NCBI GenBank assembly: GCA_036768485.1
Contig: JAVLUZ010000154.1
Span: 39,308,447 to 39,372,446 of the forward strand
DNA: 64,000 nucleotides
Source: Mermis nigrescens
Lineage: Eukaryota; Nematoda; Enoplea; Mermithida; Mermithidae
Reading direction: 5' to 3'
In this document: positions 1 to 9,400 of the stretch, one piece after another
Numbering within the stretch: position 1 is the first letter of the stretch
Layout of the letters: each line of letters begins with the position of its first letter
Notes under the pieces: generated by a model
Seen by the model: the letters and a program-made list of their open reading frames with translations, nothing else
Database searches by the model: none
What the model was told of the DNA's origin: nothing
Made by a program: the position numbers and the translations under genes

Positions 1-11
1 CCATCGATCGA

Positions 12-2081
12 TCAAAGGTCTAGAGAGGCCACTACTAATTGTGGCCCTTTCCATAAGTCACTGACACGAGCTTGTGTTGGTCGGGATGGACAGTTGAAGA
101 GGTGTCGTGTATCTTCTGTTGCCGCCAAACAACGTGGGCAGGTGTCAGGTGTGAGGCCACTGGAGTCGAGTTTGCTGCGCGTGGACGCCAGCATGTAACT
201 GTAGCCACATCTAAGTTGGGCTAAGGTGGATCTTGTTTGGCGAGGTAGCAATTTCTCTTGTGGGGATATATTGGTAGGGCGTCGGTTTATTAGTGGGTTG
301 CGTTGAATGAAACGAAGGCGACAGGCCTGGATAGCATTCTGATGGAGCTTTTGCAGTTCTTGTTGCAGTGAAGATATTGAGGGTAAAGTTGTGAGGTGCC
401 GTTTGACTCTGTCGTTCGAATACATTTTAAGAGTGTTTTTCAGCCGAAAGTTCCGTTGCCGCCGTGTAGGTGGTCCAGGACAACCAAAAAGTTGCCTGCA
501 CGGATGTTGGTCGTGGAGGCAAGATGCATAAAATTGGTCTGTCAAAAGTCGATTGTGGACTTGGACCGTCAGCATACGTGTTTCGCTGTGTAGGTGGTCA
601 ATTGGCGACATTTGAAGGCAGCCAGTAATAGTTCTAAGTGCGGTGTTCTGGCAGATTTGGAGTTTGGCAAGATTTGAGGATGTTAGTGTTGGTGTCCAAA
701 CTGGTGCCGCATAATTAAGAACCGATCTACAGATCGCCTTATAAGTGAGGAGCAATGTTTCTTTGTTAGAGCCCCATGATCGGCCAGCTAAAGCTTTGAT
801 GATGTTGTTTCGTTTCTGAATACGAGATTTCAGAGCTTCAACATGTTGTTTGAAACAAAGACTTGGGTCGAAGAGAACCCCAAGAATTTTAGGGTTCTTA
901 ACGGTTTGAAGTCGAGCATTATTAATAAAAATGTTTAGTTCCAGCGAGTGTTGGCGTGTCTCGGGAGTAAACAACGTACAAGTAGATTTTTCCGTCGAGA
1001 TTGTGAGGTGGCGCTGCTGAAAAAATGAGGAAATGTCTGTCAGATAGTTGTTCATGTTTGTTTCCATTGTTTTCACATTCGAGTCGCTGGTGAAGATGGT
1101 AATGTCGTCAGCGTATGATACGATATGAATGTGTGGTGGTGGCAATGGAAGCTCACGAATGTAAGCATTAAAAAGAGCTGGTGAGATCACTGAACCTTGA
1201 GGCACACCCATTCTGGTGATGGCATAACTTGACGATGAGTTTCTAAACTGACATTTGGCTTCTCTTCCGCGCAAATATGCCACCAGCCAGCGACAAGTCC
1301 AACCAGGCATCGTGGAGTCCGCCAAGATCTTGATTAACGTCGTGTGGTCAACTGAGTCAAATGCTTTACTGAGGTCTAGGGCTATAGCAATAGTTCTCTT
1401 AGCTGGTTTAGGGCAGTTGAATCCTTGGCATATTGCTGTGGACAAGTTAAGCAGGGCAGATGTAGTTGAGTGACGTGGTCGGAAACCATGCTGATGAGCC
1501 GCAGGTGGAAGGTGTTCTACGATTATTGGAAGCAATAAGCGTTCCATAATCTTTGCTGCTGGGCATAGGATTGAGATGGGGCGTAAGAGGAGGCTGTTTG
1601 GCTCTTTGCCTGGTTTGGGAAGTGCGATGATGGTGGAGCGTTTCCAAATAACAGGTAAAGTAGCCGTTGATGCAGATAGGTTCAATAAGTCAGTCAACGT
1701 TTGGAGGCCACAGGGGCCCAAATGCTTCAAGAATGGCATGGCAATGCCATCTGGACCAAAAGCTCTTGAGTTTTTGGCTGAGGTGATAGTTAATTTCACC
1801 TCGTTGATGGTGAAGAGCACTTGTTGTAATTGTTTGCTATGTACATGACGGATGATACGGCGTGTAGCGGTAGAAGAAGAATGTTGTCGAACTGCCGTAA
1901 ATTGTTTTAAGAGCTTTGTGGCGATTTTTCGATTATTAGTTTCTTCACCACTATCAAAACGAATAGGTACATTGTCAATTCCTCGACTTTTCCCATCCAA
2001 TGATTTTACCGTTGCCCAGAGATGTTTTACGTTAGCTGAGCGATGGTCTAGCGAGGTGACAAAATCGTGCCATTTTCGCAT
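12..2081 (-). pseudogene. LINE reverse transcriptase domain (ORF2 C-terminal part)
   Basis: A 689-codon open frame holds a complete reverse transcriptase. LDLSKAFDSVDH lies at about residues 235-246 (first catalytic Asp), GVPQGSVISP at about 292-301, and the YADD catalytic pair at about 323-326. A thumb region follows, then a C-terminal Cys/His cluster of the CPRC...H...C type, and the frame ends in LDL. This is the usual tail of Jockey-clade ORF2. The first residues (MRKWHDFVTSLDHRS) continue the linker after the endonuclease, but in a different frame from the upstream piece. The methionine is therefore not a true start and the frame was joined before a small indel near 2075. Family call is strong; the clade is inferred from motif style. 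Confidence 0.85.
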
Positions 2082-2640
2082 TTTTCTTGATCACATTCTT
2101 TGACAATAATTTCGTTTATAATAGCAATTCTAGCAGAGGATGGATTAACTGCTCTGATCGAGTCACGTTCTTTGATGAGTCCCTGAATATGGTCTGATAA
2201 TGATGGGTTGTAAAGTTTACGACGACCATAAGGTATCGACTTCTTAGCAGCAGCGATTATCGCACGTCGGAGTGTAAGTTCTCTTTCATGGACAGACGAA
2301 TGAGCATTAAGTCGTGATGACAGGAGAATTTGCTCAGTAATGTCCGTGAAAAGTTTCCAATCAGCCTTGCTGAAGTTTACATATGTTCTTTTAGCCGATG
2401 TAACATACTCCATGGAGAAGTCGATTTTGACCAAAATTGGTAGATGGTCTGATGCGAGGGTAATTTCTGTGCTCCATTGTAAGGATGATGCTAGATTAGA
2501 AGATGCAAGCGGATTGTCCGGAGACGTTGGACGCTGTACGTTTGTTGAGGGAGACGAGTAACGCATTTTTCATTTAAAGGGAGCAGGTCGGATTGATCAA
2601 TTAGATCAGCAATTATATTGCCACGGTTGTCATTGGTTTT
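2048..2640 (-). pseudogene. LINE endonuclease C-terminal part, frameshifted
   Basis: The open frame 2566-2048 reads through SDHLPILVKIDF, the conserved Ser-Asp-His of APE-type LINE endonucleases, then a linker rich in Arg and Lys. Further upstream (about 2640-2533) the same protein continues in another frame (NRGNIIADLIDQSDLL, then LPQQTYS). One indel near 2530 therefore separates the two. A second indel near 2075 separates this part from the reverse transcriptase. The N-terminal two thirds of the endonuclease is missing. The fragment supports 5' truncation of the element. Confidence 0.75.
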
Positions 2641-3154
2641 CTTTGCAAAAGCGCAAAATCAAATGCAAAGGCAAGAATTTCGAAATGTTTTAAAGTCAAG
2701 CTTTAACTTGATATTTAAAAATTAATCATACAGATAGGTTTAAGGATAGATTTTTGATATCCAAGTTTGAAATCAAACAAATAAAATTTTTAATTTTTTT
2801 AAAAATTTTTCTTCACCATGGCATAGATCTCGTCGAGAAAAGCTCAAAAATGCCATTATTTTCGCATATGTACATATCTCCTAATGGTTCTCGAGATATA
2901 GGACTTTAAAAAAATTGCCCCCTCAAATAAAATCCTGGTTACGCCCAGTGATCGGACCGAGGGTACTTTTTGGACCCTCGGCCTCGGCCGAGGCCGAGGC
3001 CGAGGGTAATGCCGAGGGTCAAGCTTATATACGTATACCCACAAATAGTACTCTTAGAATATTTTGTATGTACATGAGCTAGAGAATAATCGTAATATTT
3101 AACACTTTATCGAACTAAAACAAATGTCTATTGGTGTTGGCCAGAATTTTTATT

Positions 3155-3326
3155 TCAATCTGATGAAGCAGATAATTCATCATCGAAATCTAGATCATCT
3201 GAATCAAAGTTAGCCTCATCTATTTCGCCTTGTTGTGCTATCGCGTTATCGTCGTCGTCAACATTTATCAGATTCTTTAAAGTCACACTATTATAACCAA
3301 CCGCTTTGAGATTGTGCTTTACAAAA
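3155..3326 (-). pseudogene. hAT transposase C-terminal tail, left arm of hAT-E
   Basis: Read on the minus strand, this arm gives the same end as the right arm: a TLKNLIN segment, an acidic run (VDDDDNAIAQQGEIDEAN), then DDLDFDDELSASSD and a TGA stop at 3155-3157. Acidic tails after a 'FVKHNLKAVGY' segment are seen at the end of zinc-finger-BED hAT transposases. No catalytic residues are present. It differs from the right arm by several substitutions, so the two arms have been diverging independently. Confidence 0.6.
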
Positions 3327-3807
3327 AAGAGTTTTTGAACGTTTTATGGTAGCAGACGAATGCGAGAATTACTGAAATTTCTGATCCATCCAGTAGCGGG
3401 AGGGGGCGGTATACAAACTTTTCCAAAAAAGTCAAAAACAGGTCCAAAAGTTTGCCCTCAACGCGCGAAATAGCATTTTTCGGTGTTTCAGATTGTATAC
3501 TTTTACAAAAATCACTTTTGAAGTCATATTTTTCCTAAAATTTTTGAATTTTCGACAATTTTGTGCAAAAAAATCATTAAATTTCAAAGACTTTAACAAA
3601 AATCTGGCGCGAAGCGCCGAGAAATTTGCAAAATTAAGGCGGATAGACGTCTAGAAGCATGATTTACTGCTTGATTTCCTGTATTTATAGCAATTGATGC
3701 AAAACATTGAAATTTTTTTATTGAAAATAGAAGAAAACTATGCAAAAATAGCTGTTTCTGCTGTTGAAATTGTTTTGAAACCTACATGAACAGAAAAGGG
3801 CTTCCAG

Positions 3808-4976
3808 GGCCCGGTTTCACCACAAAGCTACGAGTTAGGAGTTACGGGTGACGGTTTCACGAGTACGGGCTACGAGTGCTACAAATTTCCGTTTCACCAA
3901 AAATGAGATTTACGAGCCACAGGCTTCGAGTTACGAGTCCTACGAGTACTTTTTACGAGTTTTTTTTCACGAATAATGGCTGGGCGGTTCCACCAGATAT
4001 TACGATCGAATGTTACGAGAAAAAAGAGGTCAAAAAAGAGGTCCGTAGGACTCGTAAAGACGTGGCAGGCAGACCAGTGCGTTTAATAGTTTTCTAGTTT
4101 GTTTTTTCTCAATTCGTTTCACTTTCGTGTGTACACCTACATAATACATATACTGGCAGCACATGTAAAGGGTAAGAAGATAAGCATTAAAAAAATAATA
4201 TATTTTTCAAAAAATGTTTTTGAGAAATCCCATTAAATTCGATTCTTAAGCTACATTCTTGAGTAGTAATTGGAAATTTTATTTCTTTAGCCCTTGTTAG
4301 TAATATTCGCAGCTTTTTTATGAAAAATATTACAATCACTTAGACATTTCGCATGAATTGCGGAAATCAGACATTTTTGATTAGATTTCTGAAAATTAGA
4401 ATTTCATCGCACTTCCTTCGGAAAAGAGCCGACTGCATATTTTATGTACGTATTAATGACAACTAAGAATGATTTGTTAAATTTGAAAATTGAAATAATA
4501 CGCTGTGATATACTTTTAGCTTCGTAACGTCTCTGAATCTGATTTAATTGATTTCGTTTATAAATTATAATAGTAATAATAATAATAATAATTATTATTA
4601 TTATTATTATTATTATTAGTATTACACTTTCTATGTTTTTCTATCGAGCGGCATGAAATCTGCAATTAATTACATAATTATGCTGTTCAAAACAGAGACA
4701 ATGACTAACAAAGAATGTCATACGCAACAGAAAAGATAACATTTTATTGCGAGTACTCGTAAAAAGGTCCAAAAAGTACTCGTAAAAAATGAGTTTTTAT
4801 GAGTCCTACGAAAATCCTGGTGAAACCCTCGTAATACGAACTCTTAACCCCTTGCTCGTTACTCATAACTCGTAGTCGTAATTCATAACTCATAAAAAGT
4901 TGGTGAAACCCTATATTCCCGTAAAACGGAAGTCGTATGACTCTTAGGAGTCGTAAACTTATGGTGAAACCGGGCC
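3808..4976. mobile_element. TIR element with 3-bp TSD (CAG), 1169 bp
   Basis: Ends are GGCCCGGTTTCACCA and its reverse complement TGGTGAAACCGGGCC. Flanking CAG is duplicated (3805-3807 and 4977-4979). The uninterrupted site 'cttCCAGgtcgcc' exists in sister copies of the host repeat at about 14390, and in nearly the same form at 50605, which confirms the boundaries. Subterminal regions carry many TACGAGT/ACTCGTA repeats in opposite orientations. A three-base duplication with such ends suggests the PIF/Harbinger group, although CAG rather than TWA is unusual. No transposase is seen. Confidence 0.8.
4569..4619. repeat. Self-complementary trinucleotide microsatellite (TAA)n(TTA)n
   Basis: A run of TAA units turns into a run of TTA units, making a perfect inverted microsatellite inside the TIR element. 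Confidence 0.8.
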
Positions 4977-5482
4977 CAGGTCGCCAAGAAAGTAAATAAA
5001 TGTCAGCAATAGGTATCATCCGGCGCGCAGTGCCGGAAAAATTTGAGAAATTATGGTCACTGACGACCAAAAATCATTGCAAATTGCATATCCATTCTTT
5101 ATTTCGCCAAACATTTTGGCCAATGGGGAGCGGGCGCCCCCTTAAATCCGCCTCTGCATGTAGCAACTGTACTTTCCGATCCATGTAGCAAAAAGACGCT
5201 TTTGGTTGTACAAATTATCATTGTGAAATTCAACGCCAAGCGCGAAAAGTCTTTTGCGATTATTCTTATAGTTTATCTTTCCCCCAATCCCCCTATATAC
5301 GAGCCTGGGCTCTACGTAAGGGTTAAAATAGGAACTATATGCTATGCAGGAAGGTCGGTAGGATACTTAATCAGTGATACTGATACACAAAACCTCTAAA
5401 ATAAAAAATAATTCATGACAATGCGGTGGAAGAATAGAAAAGCTGTGGTGAATGAATGACAGACAAATGTTCAAAAACTCCT

Positions 5483-5654
5483 TTTTGTAAAGCATAATCT
5501 CAAAGCAGTTGGTTATAATAGTGTGACTTTAAAGAATCTGATAAACGATGACGACGACGATGATGCGATAGCACAACAAGGCGAAATGGATGAGGCTAAC
5601 TCTGATTCAGATGATCTAGATTTTTATGATGAATTATCTGCTTCATCAGATTAA
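5483..5654 (+). pseudogene. hAT transposase C-terminal tail, right arm of hAT-E
   Basis: The frame reads LFVKHNLKAVGYN, then SVTLKNLINDDDDDD, AIAQQGEMDEANSDSDD and DELSASSD, stopping at TAA 5652-5654. The 'LFVKHNL' segment resembles what follows the dimerisation region of hAT transposases; the acidic tail is poorly conserved generally. The rest of the transposase is missing. It is the mirror partner of the minus-strand copy at 3155-3326. Confidence 0.6.
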
Positions 5655-6071
5655 AATCAGAATTCTGGCTAACAACAATAAACATATAAACATTTATTTT
5701 AGTTAGATAAAGTGTTTAATATTACGATTATTTTCTCTGCACTGTACTTTCCGATCCATGCAGCGAGCATGAAAAATAAAAGTTAGTCATCATATGAATA
5801 TCAATTGGCACTTTGTTGTATGTAACTTGGTGTAACTGGGTACGCGCCTGAAACCATAAGAAAAGACAATAGGTAAGAAACAGCCTGTGTACTGCAGATG
5901 CATTCTAAATAGTTAATATTTAACGGATATATTAAACTTATTCAAATTTGATTTTAACCCTCGGCGCCTCGGCACTTTTCAGCTTCGCCCTCGGCGCCGA
6001 GGCCGAGGCTCCAAAAAACGCCGAGGCTTGCCGAGGCCGAGGCCTCGGTCCGATCACTGGTTACGCCCCAG

Positions 6072-6373
6072 CCTATGTATACATAAACATATCTCGACGA
6101 GTCAATTTTTTTCAATTTTTCGAAATTTTTACGTCGGGATTGCTAGGATGAGCTCAAAAATGCCGTTGTACATACTTGCCTACGCACATCCTAATATATA
6201 CTTCTCGAAATATGGTAGCTTCAAAGATTTAGGCCGCTAAATAAAATGTTTAATACGGGCCTATGGATCTGAATTTTGCGAATATAGTCGAAATCACTGG
6301 CATGTACCGCAATCATAGCAGGATCAGTACCTATGTACATATATGCGAGCAATTTTTTACTTTTGTCTTTTAG
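6072..6373. other. Decayed repeat debris before the first Sfmbt exon
   Basis: From about 6080 to 6268 there is a second, badly decayed W-like piece ('gctcaaaaatgcc', 'cttctcgaaatatgg', 'aaataaaatg', 'acgggcctatgg'). The rest, up to the splice acceptor at 6373, shows nothing I can identify. Confidence 0.4.
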
Positions 6374-6487
6374 GAAGCGGGGTCCAGCTTCTGGAATCAC
6401 TCCACCCAGACGACCAGTGACGCGTCGACTGACTCGCCCACTCAAGTACGAATACTCTATTCGAAAGCCTGTCACAAGATTTACAAG
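6374..6487 (+). CDS. Sfmbt: Sfmbt exon: basic linker
   Basis: Acceptor 'tttgtcttttag' ends at 6373 and donor 'gttggt' follows 6487. The exon encodes an arginine-rich linker (KRGPASGITPPRRP..., ...YSIRKPVTRFTR) with no domain. It begins one base into a codon and ends two bases in, which fits the next exon exactly. The assignment rests on this phase match and on position. Confidence 0.6.
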
Positions 6488-9400
6488 GTTGGTTGTGAAA
6501 TTTTATGCAAACAATCAGGTGACAGATGAAAATTTTTGAAAAAATCTGAAAATTTGAAAACTTTATGTTTTAGAAAATTTAAAAATTCGCCAACAGCTAA
6601 GCTTTTAATTTCTAAAATTTTGCACATAGAAACAGTAGGTACTTTCTGGCGATATACATACATGTGTGCTATATATTACTATACATGGAATGACTCAAAA
6701 TTTCAAGTTGGGATAGCCGGTAACTTTTAGGGCTGGCCTGCTCCTGAAGGTGCAGGTTCCTGCATAAACGTAGGAGATGGAGGGAAATTTCAAGTTTTGG
6801 GGGAATGGGGGACCGCAGACATTGATAAGGGAATCCCCCCATCCCACTTTCGCATCTAGCTCATTACTGTATTTTACATAATCTTTCGTGACACCGTGGG
6901 CAATGAGAATGCTTTGCGATTTCTTGTCTCTTGGCATAAATCGACTAAGAAAATGGTTTAAACAATAATTACTATGATACTGTAAATAACAATCGATAAA
7001 CGCAAAAAATTTTAATGCAATCAAAGCTGTCAATGTGTAAATGTATGCACTGAAAACTGCTTCTCGTGTGCGAGGCTTCGTGTTGCCAAATATTATTGTC
7101 TGCACATACTATAGAGTAAATCGACCACTCAGGTTGGAAATACGACCCTCTACGACTAATTCGTCAGTAAAACGTTCAAAACCGCTTACATTGTTATGAC
7201 AGACAACCACGGCTTTTTTTGTATTTTGTAAATATTTTTCCCGATGTACAAAGACTTTTTGGGACCGTCTTTGTACATGAAAAAAAATTTTTGGGAAGAC
7301 AAAAACTGCAAAAAAAGTTTTAAAATGTAAAATTTTTCGGCGCTTCGCACCTTTTTAAGACGATCCTTAATTATTTTTGCCCTCAGAAATCCAGGAATTA
7401 GATAACATACACTGCCAAAGGACGAACAATTCTGTTTCTACCATTCTGTAGTCGCTAATATACTATATTGTAGTACCCACAAATTTGTGTGTACAAAATG
7501 TACAGACTTTTAGGGACCATCTTTGTACATGTACAAACGGACCTTGTACAAAAAAAACACTGCAGACAATTCATAAGTCCATTATAATTTCTTCCCTCAA
7601 ATTACCGATGATTTCCTCACGTAGTAAGTTGCTACTCGTACGTATCGGAATTACACTTTTAGATGCCATATTTCGCTTTTTCGTGGTTCGAGTGATCGGT
7701 TTAGTCAAAAATGGCTTGAGGGGGTTATGCTGCTGAATAGTCTTGATAGGGGGATAACCCCCATACCACCAAAAGTGTGCATGTGTGCCATTCTTATGTG
7801 AATTCCGATTCCGTAACTTTTTTCTTGTGCCATCATGTGGCCTGTCGAGGGTAAATGCTTTCTTTTTATTTGGTGTGGTATTTTTGCAGATCACGGGCAA
7901 TAGAAACTTCTCGTAAAAGTCCCAATGAAAAAGCTGCTACTCCGATCAAGTTGCCGCTAGTTGCTCAGTCTAGCACTGCTGCTTCATCGGAACTGAGCCG
8001 GATCAAAGATTTATCCGCCCCTCCACCAACGTGTCGGCTGGCTGGCCGGGTGCCAACTCCTTCCATTGTCGAACTATCGCCTCATTTCAACATTGAATCT
8101 GCCCAAGGCCTTTCCTTGGACCATACGCAATCCAACACCGTACCCCACTTAAATTTAAACATTCCTTCCGTTTCGTCTAACCCTCTTCACTGGTCTTACG
8201 ACGACTTGTACTCTTGGTTGATGGGCAGCGACTTGTGCAAAAATATCGCAGCCAGGTTGCGCGATGAAGTTAGTCCATCAAGTGCAAGACGGAGCAAAAA
8301 ACTCTAAATCTGTTTTTTGAACATTTTGGGTGTCTGACTCATACATGCACAGCATGGGAATTCTGGAGGGGAGGGTGAAATTTTAAGGTGAAATTTCAGT
8401 CAAAACATGATTATATGGCCCGAAGCGCCGAAAATTTGAGATTTTCGAGCAAATAGATAGCTAAAAACGCTTAAAGAAACACTTTTGATCTGAATTTTTA
8501 GAAAATTTTTGGGAACTTTCGAAAAATCGCCAATTCAGGGGGGGGTGAAAAAATTGCTGGGAGGAAGAATCTTCTTTGAGGTGGTTGAAACCCTCCTAAA
8601 GCCCTATGATCATGTTTGGTCTGGCTTCTTTTTGGAATAAAAATCCTTTTGTAGTAGATGCAGAGAATTGAAACCGTATTTTAAGATTTTTCATCGTAGT
8701 ATATTAAATGCGATCATATCTATGTCTATTAAGTATTTATTTATGTATTAATTTCAGTTTTTAATATATATTAATTTTTCAGTTTTACTTTGTGAGAAGC
8801 ACGATTTTTTAAGAAAGATAAAAGATAAACAATGCAAAATAAAGCTTACAAATGACAAAAATCGAAATTATTTTGCATAAATGCTTGCATTGGCTATAAT
8901 GGTCGTTTTTGCGCTTTTTTAACATTGAACTAGTTTTCTTTCAAAGCTATTTTTACTGCAAAAACTTCTCTGGCTGACCCTCGCAGACCAGTCGTAAAAT
9001 GCATATGGTCAGACAGAACAGAACTGCCGTGCTAATATTGGAGAGGGTACGGACCACACTTGGGCGTGGGGGGTTTGGGGGTGTGCACCCCCCGAGAAAC
9101 CAAAATACCCCCCCCCAGAAACCAAAATACCCCCCAGAATTCAATTTTTAAAAAATTTTTTTGTTTTCTTTTTCGCAATTTTTTGATGCCAATGGATAGT
9201 GCTCGATGAGAAACGTTGAAAGATGGTGTTTTTTCGCAATACCACCATTTTTAAGGCTATTTTTTGACCTTTGAAAAATATTGCACCCCTCAGAATTTTC
9301 TTGCTGCCCTCGTATGGCAAGGATCCAACATAAATTGGTTCATGTATCGGGAAATTCGCCGGCATAGCCCGTCCAAACCGCGTTTTTCTTTATTTTTCGG

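Larger units (their letters stand above)
1..2640 (-). mobile_element. Jockey-like non-LTR retrotransposon (LINE), partial and decayed
   Basis: On the minus strand this stretch encodes the end of an apurinic-type endonuclease (SDHLPI motif) and then a full reverse transcriptase, the order found in Jockey-type LINEs. Coding resemblance begins abruptly near 2640 (reading NRGNIIADLIDQSDLL) and runs leftwards to a stop at 12-14. The 3' end lies at or beyond the left edge of the window. At least two frame changes (near 2530 and near 2075) break the reading frame, so this copy is dead. The start near 2640 abuts repeat W, which lacks its own beginning there. This fits a 5'-truncated LINE inserted into W. 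No poly(A) tail or TSD can be checked because the 3' end is off the window. Confidence 0.85.
3391..5156. mobile_element. hAT-A copy 1 (inside hAT-E), itself interrupted
   Basis: Sequence from 3391 (CAGTAGCGG..., degraded) to 5156 (...AAATCCGCCTCTG) follows the same order of landmarks as the better copies at 9575, 33143 and 49728: 'aaaaataggtcc'-like, 'cgcgaaatagc', 'tctggcgcgaagcgcc', 'gatttactgcttgattt', 'cttccaggtcgccaagaaagtaaataaatgtca', 'ccattctttatt'. The TSD is not intact: right flank CATGTAGC, left flank damaged. The copy is split by the 1.17-kb TIR element at 3808-4976. Confidence 0.75.
2946..6059. mobile_element. hAT-E: palindromic hAT element with exact TIR and TSD
   Basis: The left end CAGTGATCGGACCGAGG (2946) and the right end, its exact reverse complement (ending 6059), are 17-bp terminal inverted repeats. 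The 8-bp sequence GTTACGCC flanks both sides (2938-2945 and 6060-6067), the target duplication expected of the hAT superfamily. Inside each end lies a run of CCGAGG-type hexamers (about 2966-3010 and 5958-6050). Then come long inverted arms (about 3120-3345 and 5460-5700), each encoding the same transposase C-terminus pointing outwards. The centre is filled by a second hAT element (3391-5156). The element is non-autonomous as seen. Confidence 0.9.
2638..6071. repeat. Repeat family W (hAT-like), interrupted by hAT-E
   Basis: The stretches 2638-2945 and 6060-6071 match the element at 63046-63434. Shared landmarks are the 'ttttctttgcaaa' start of similarity, 'aacttgatatt', 'ccattattttcgc', 'ctaatggttctcgag' and the end 'aaataaaatcctggttacg'. 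The insertion at 2946-6059 duplicated GTTACGCC from W itself. The first part of W (CAGGGGCGTAA end) is absent because the LINE occupies that side. W therefore predates both the LINE and hAT-E. Confidence 0.7.

Noticed and set aside
6695..7105. 136-codon minus-strand open frame
   Set aside because: No domain, composition or splice context. It overlaps the Sfmbt intron and looks like chance.
7855..8307. 150-codon open frame as an intact gene
   Set aside because: Only 7890-8268 is coding. The ends run into introns, and the real unit is an Sfmbt exon.
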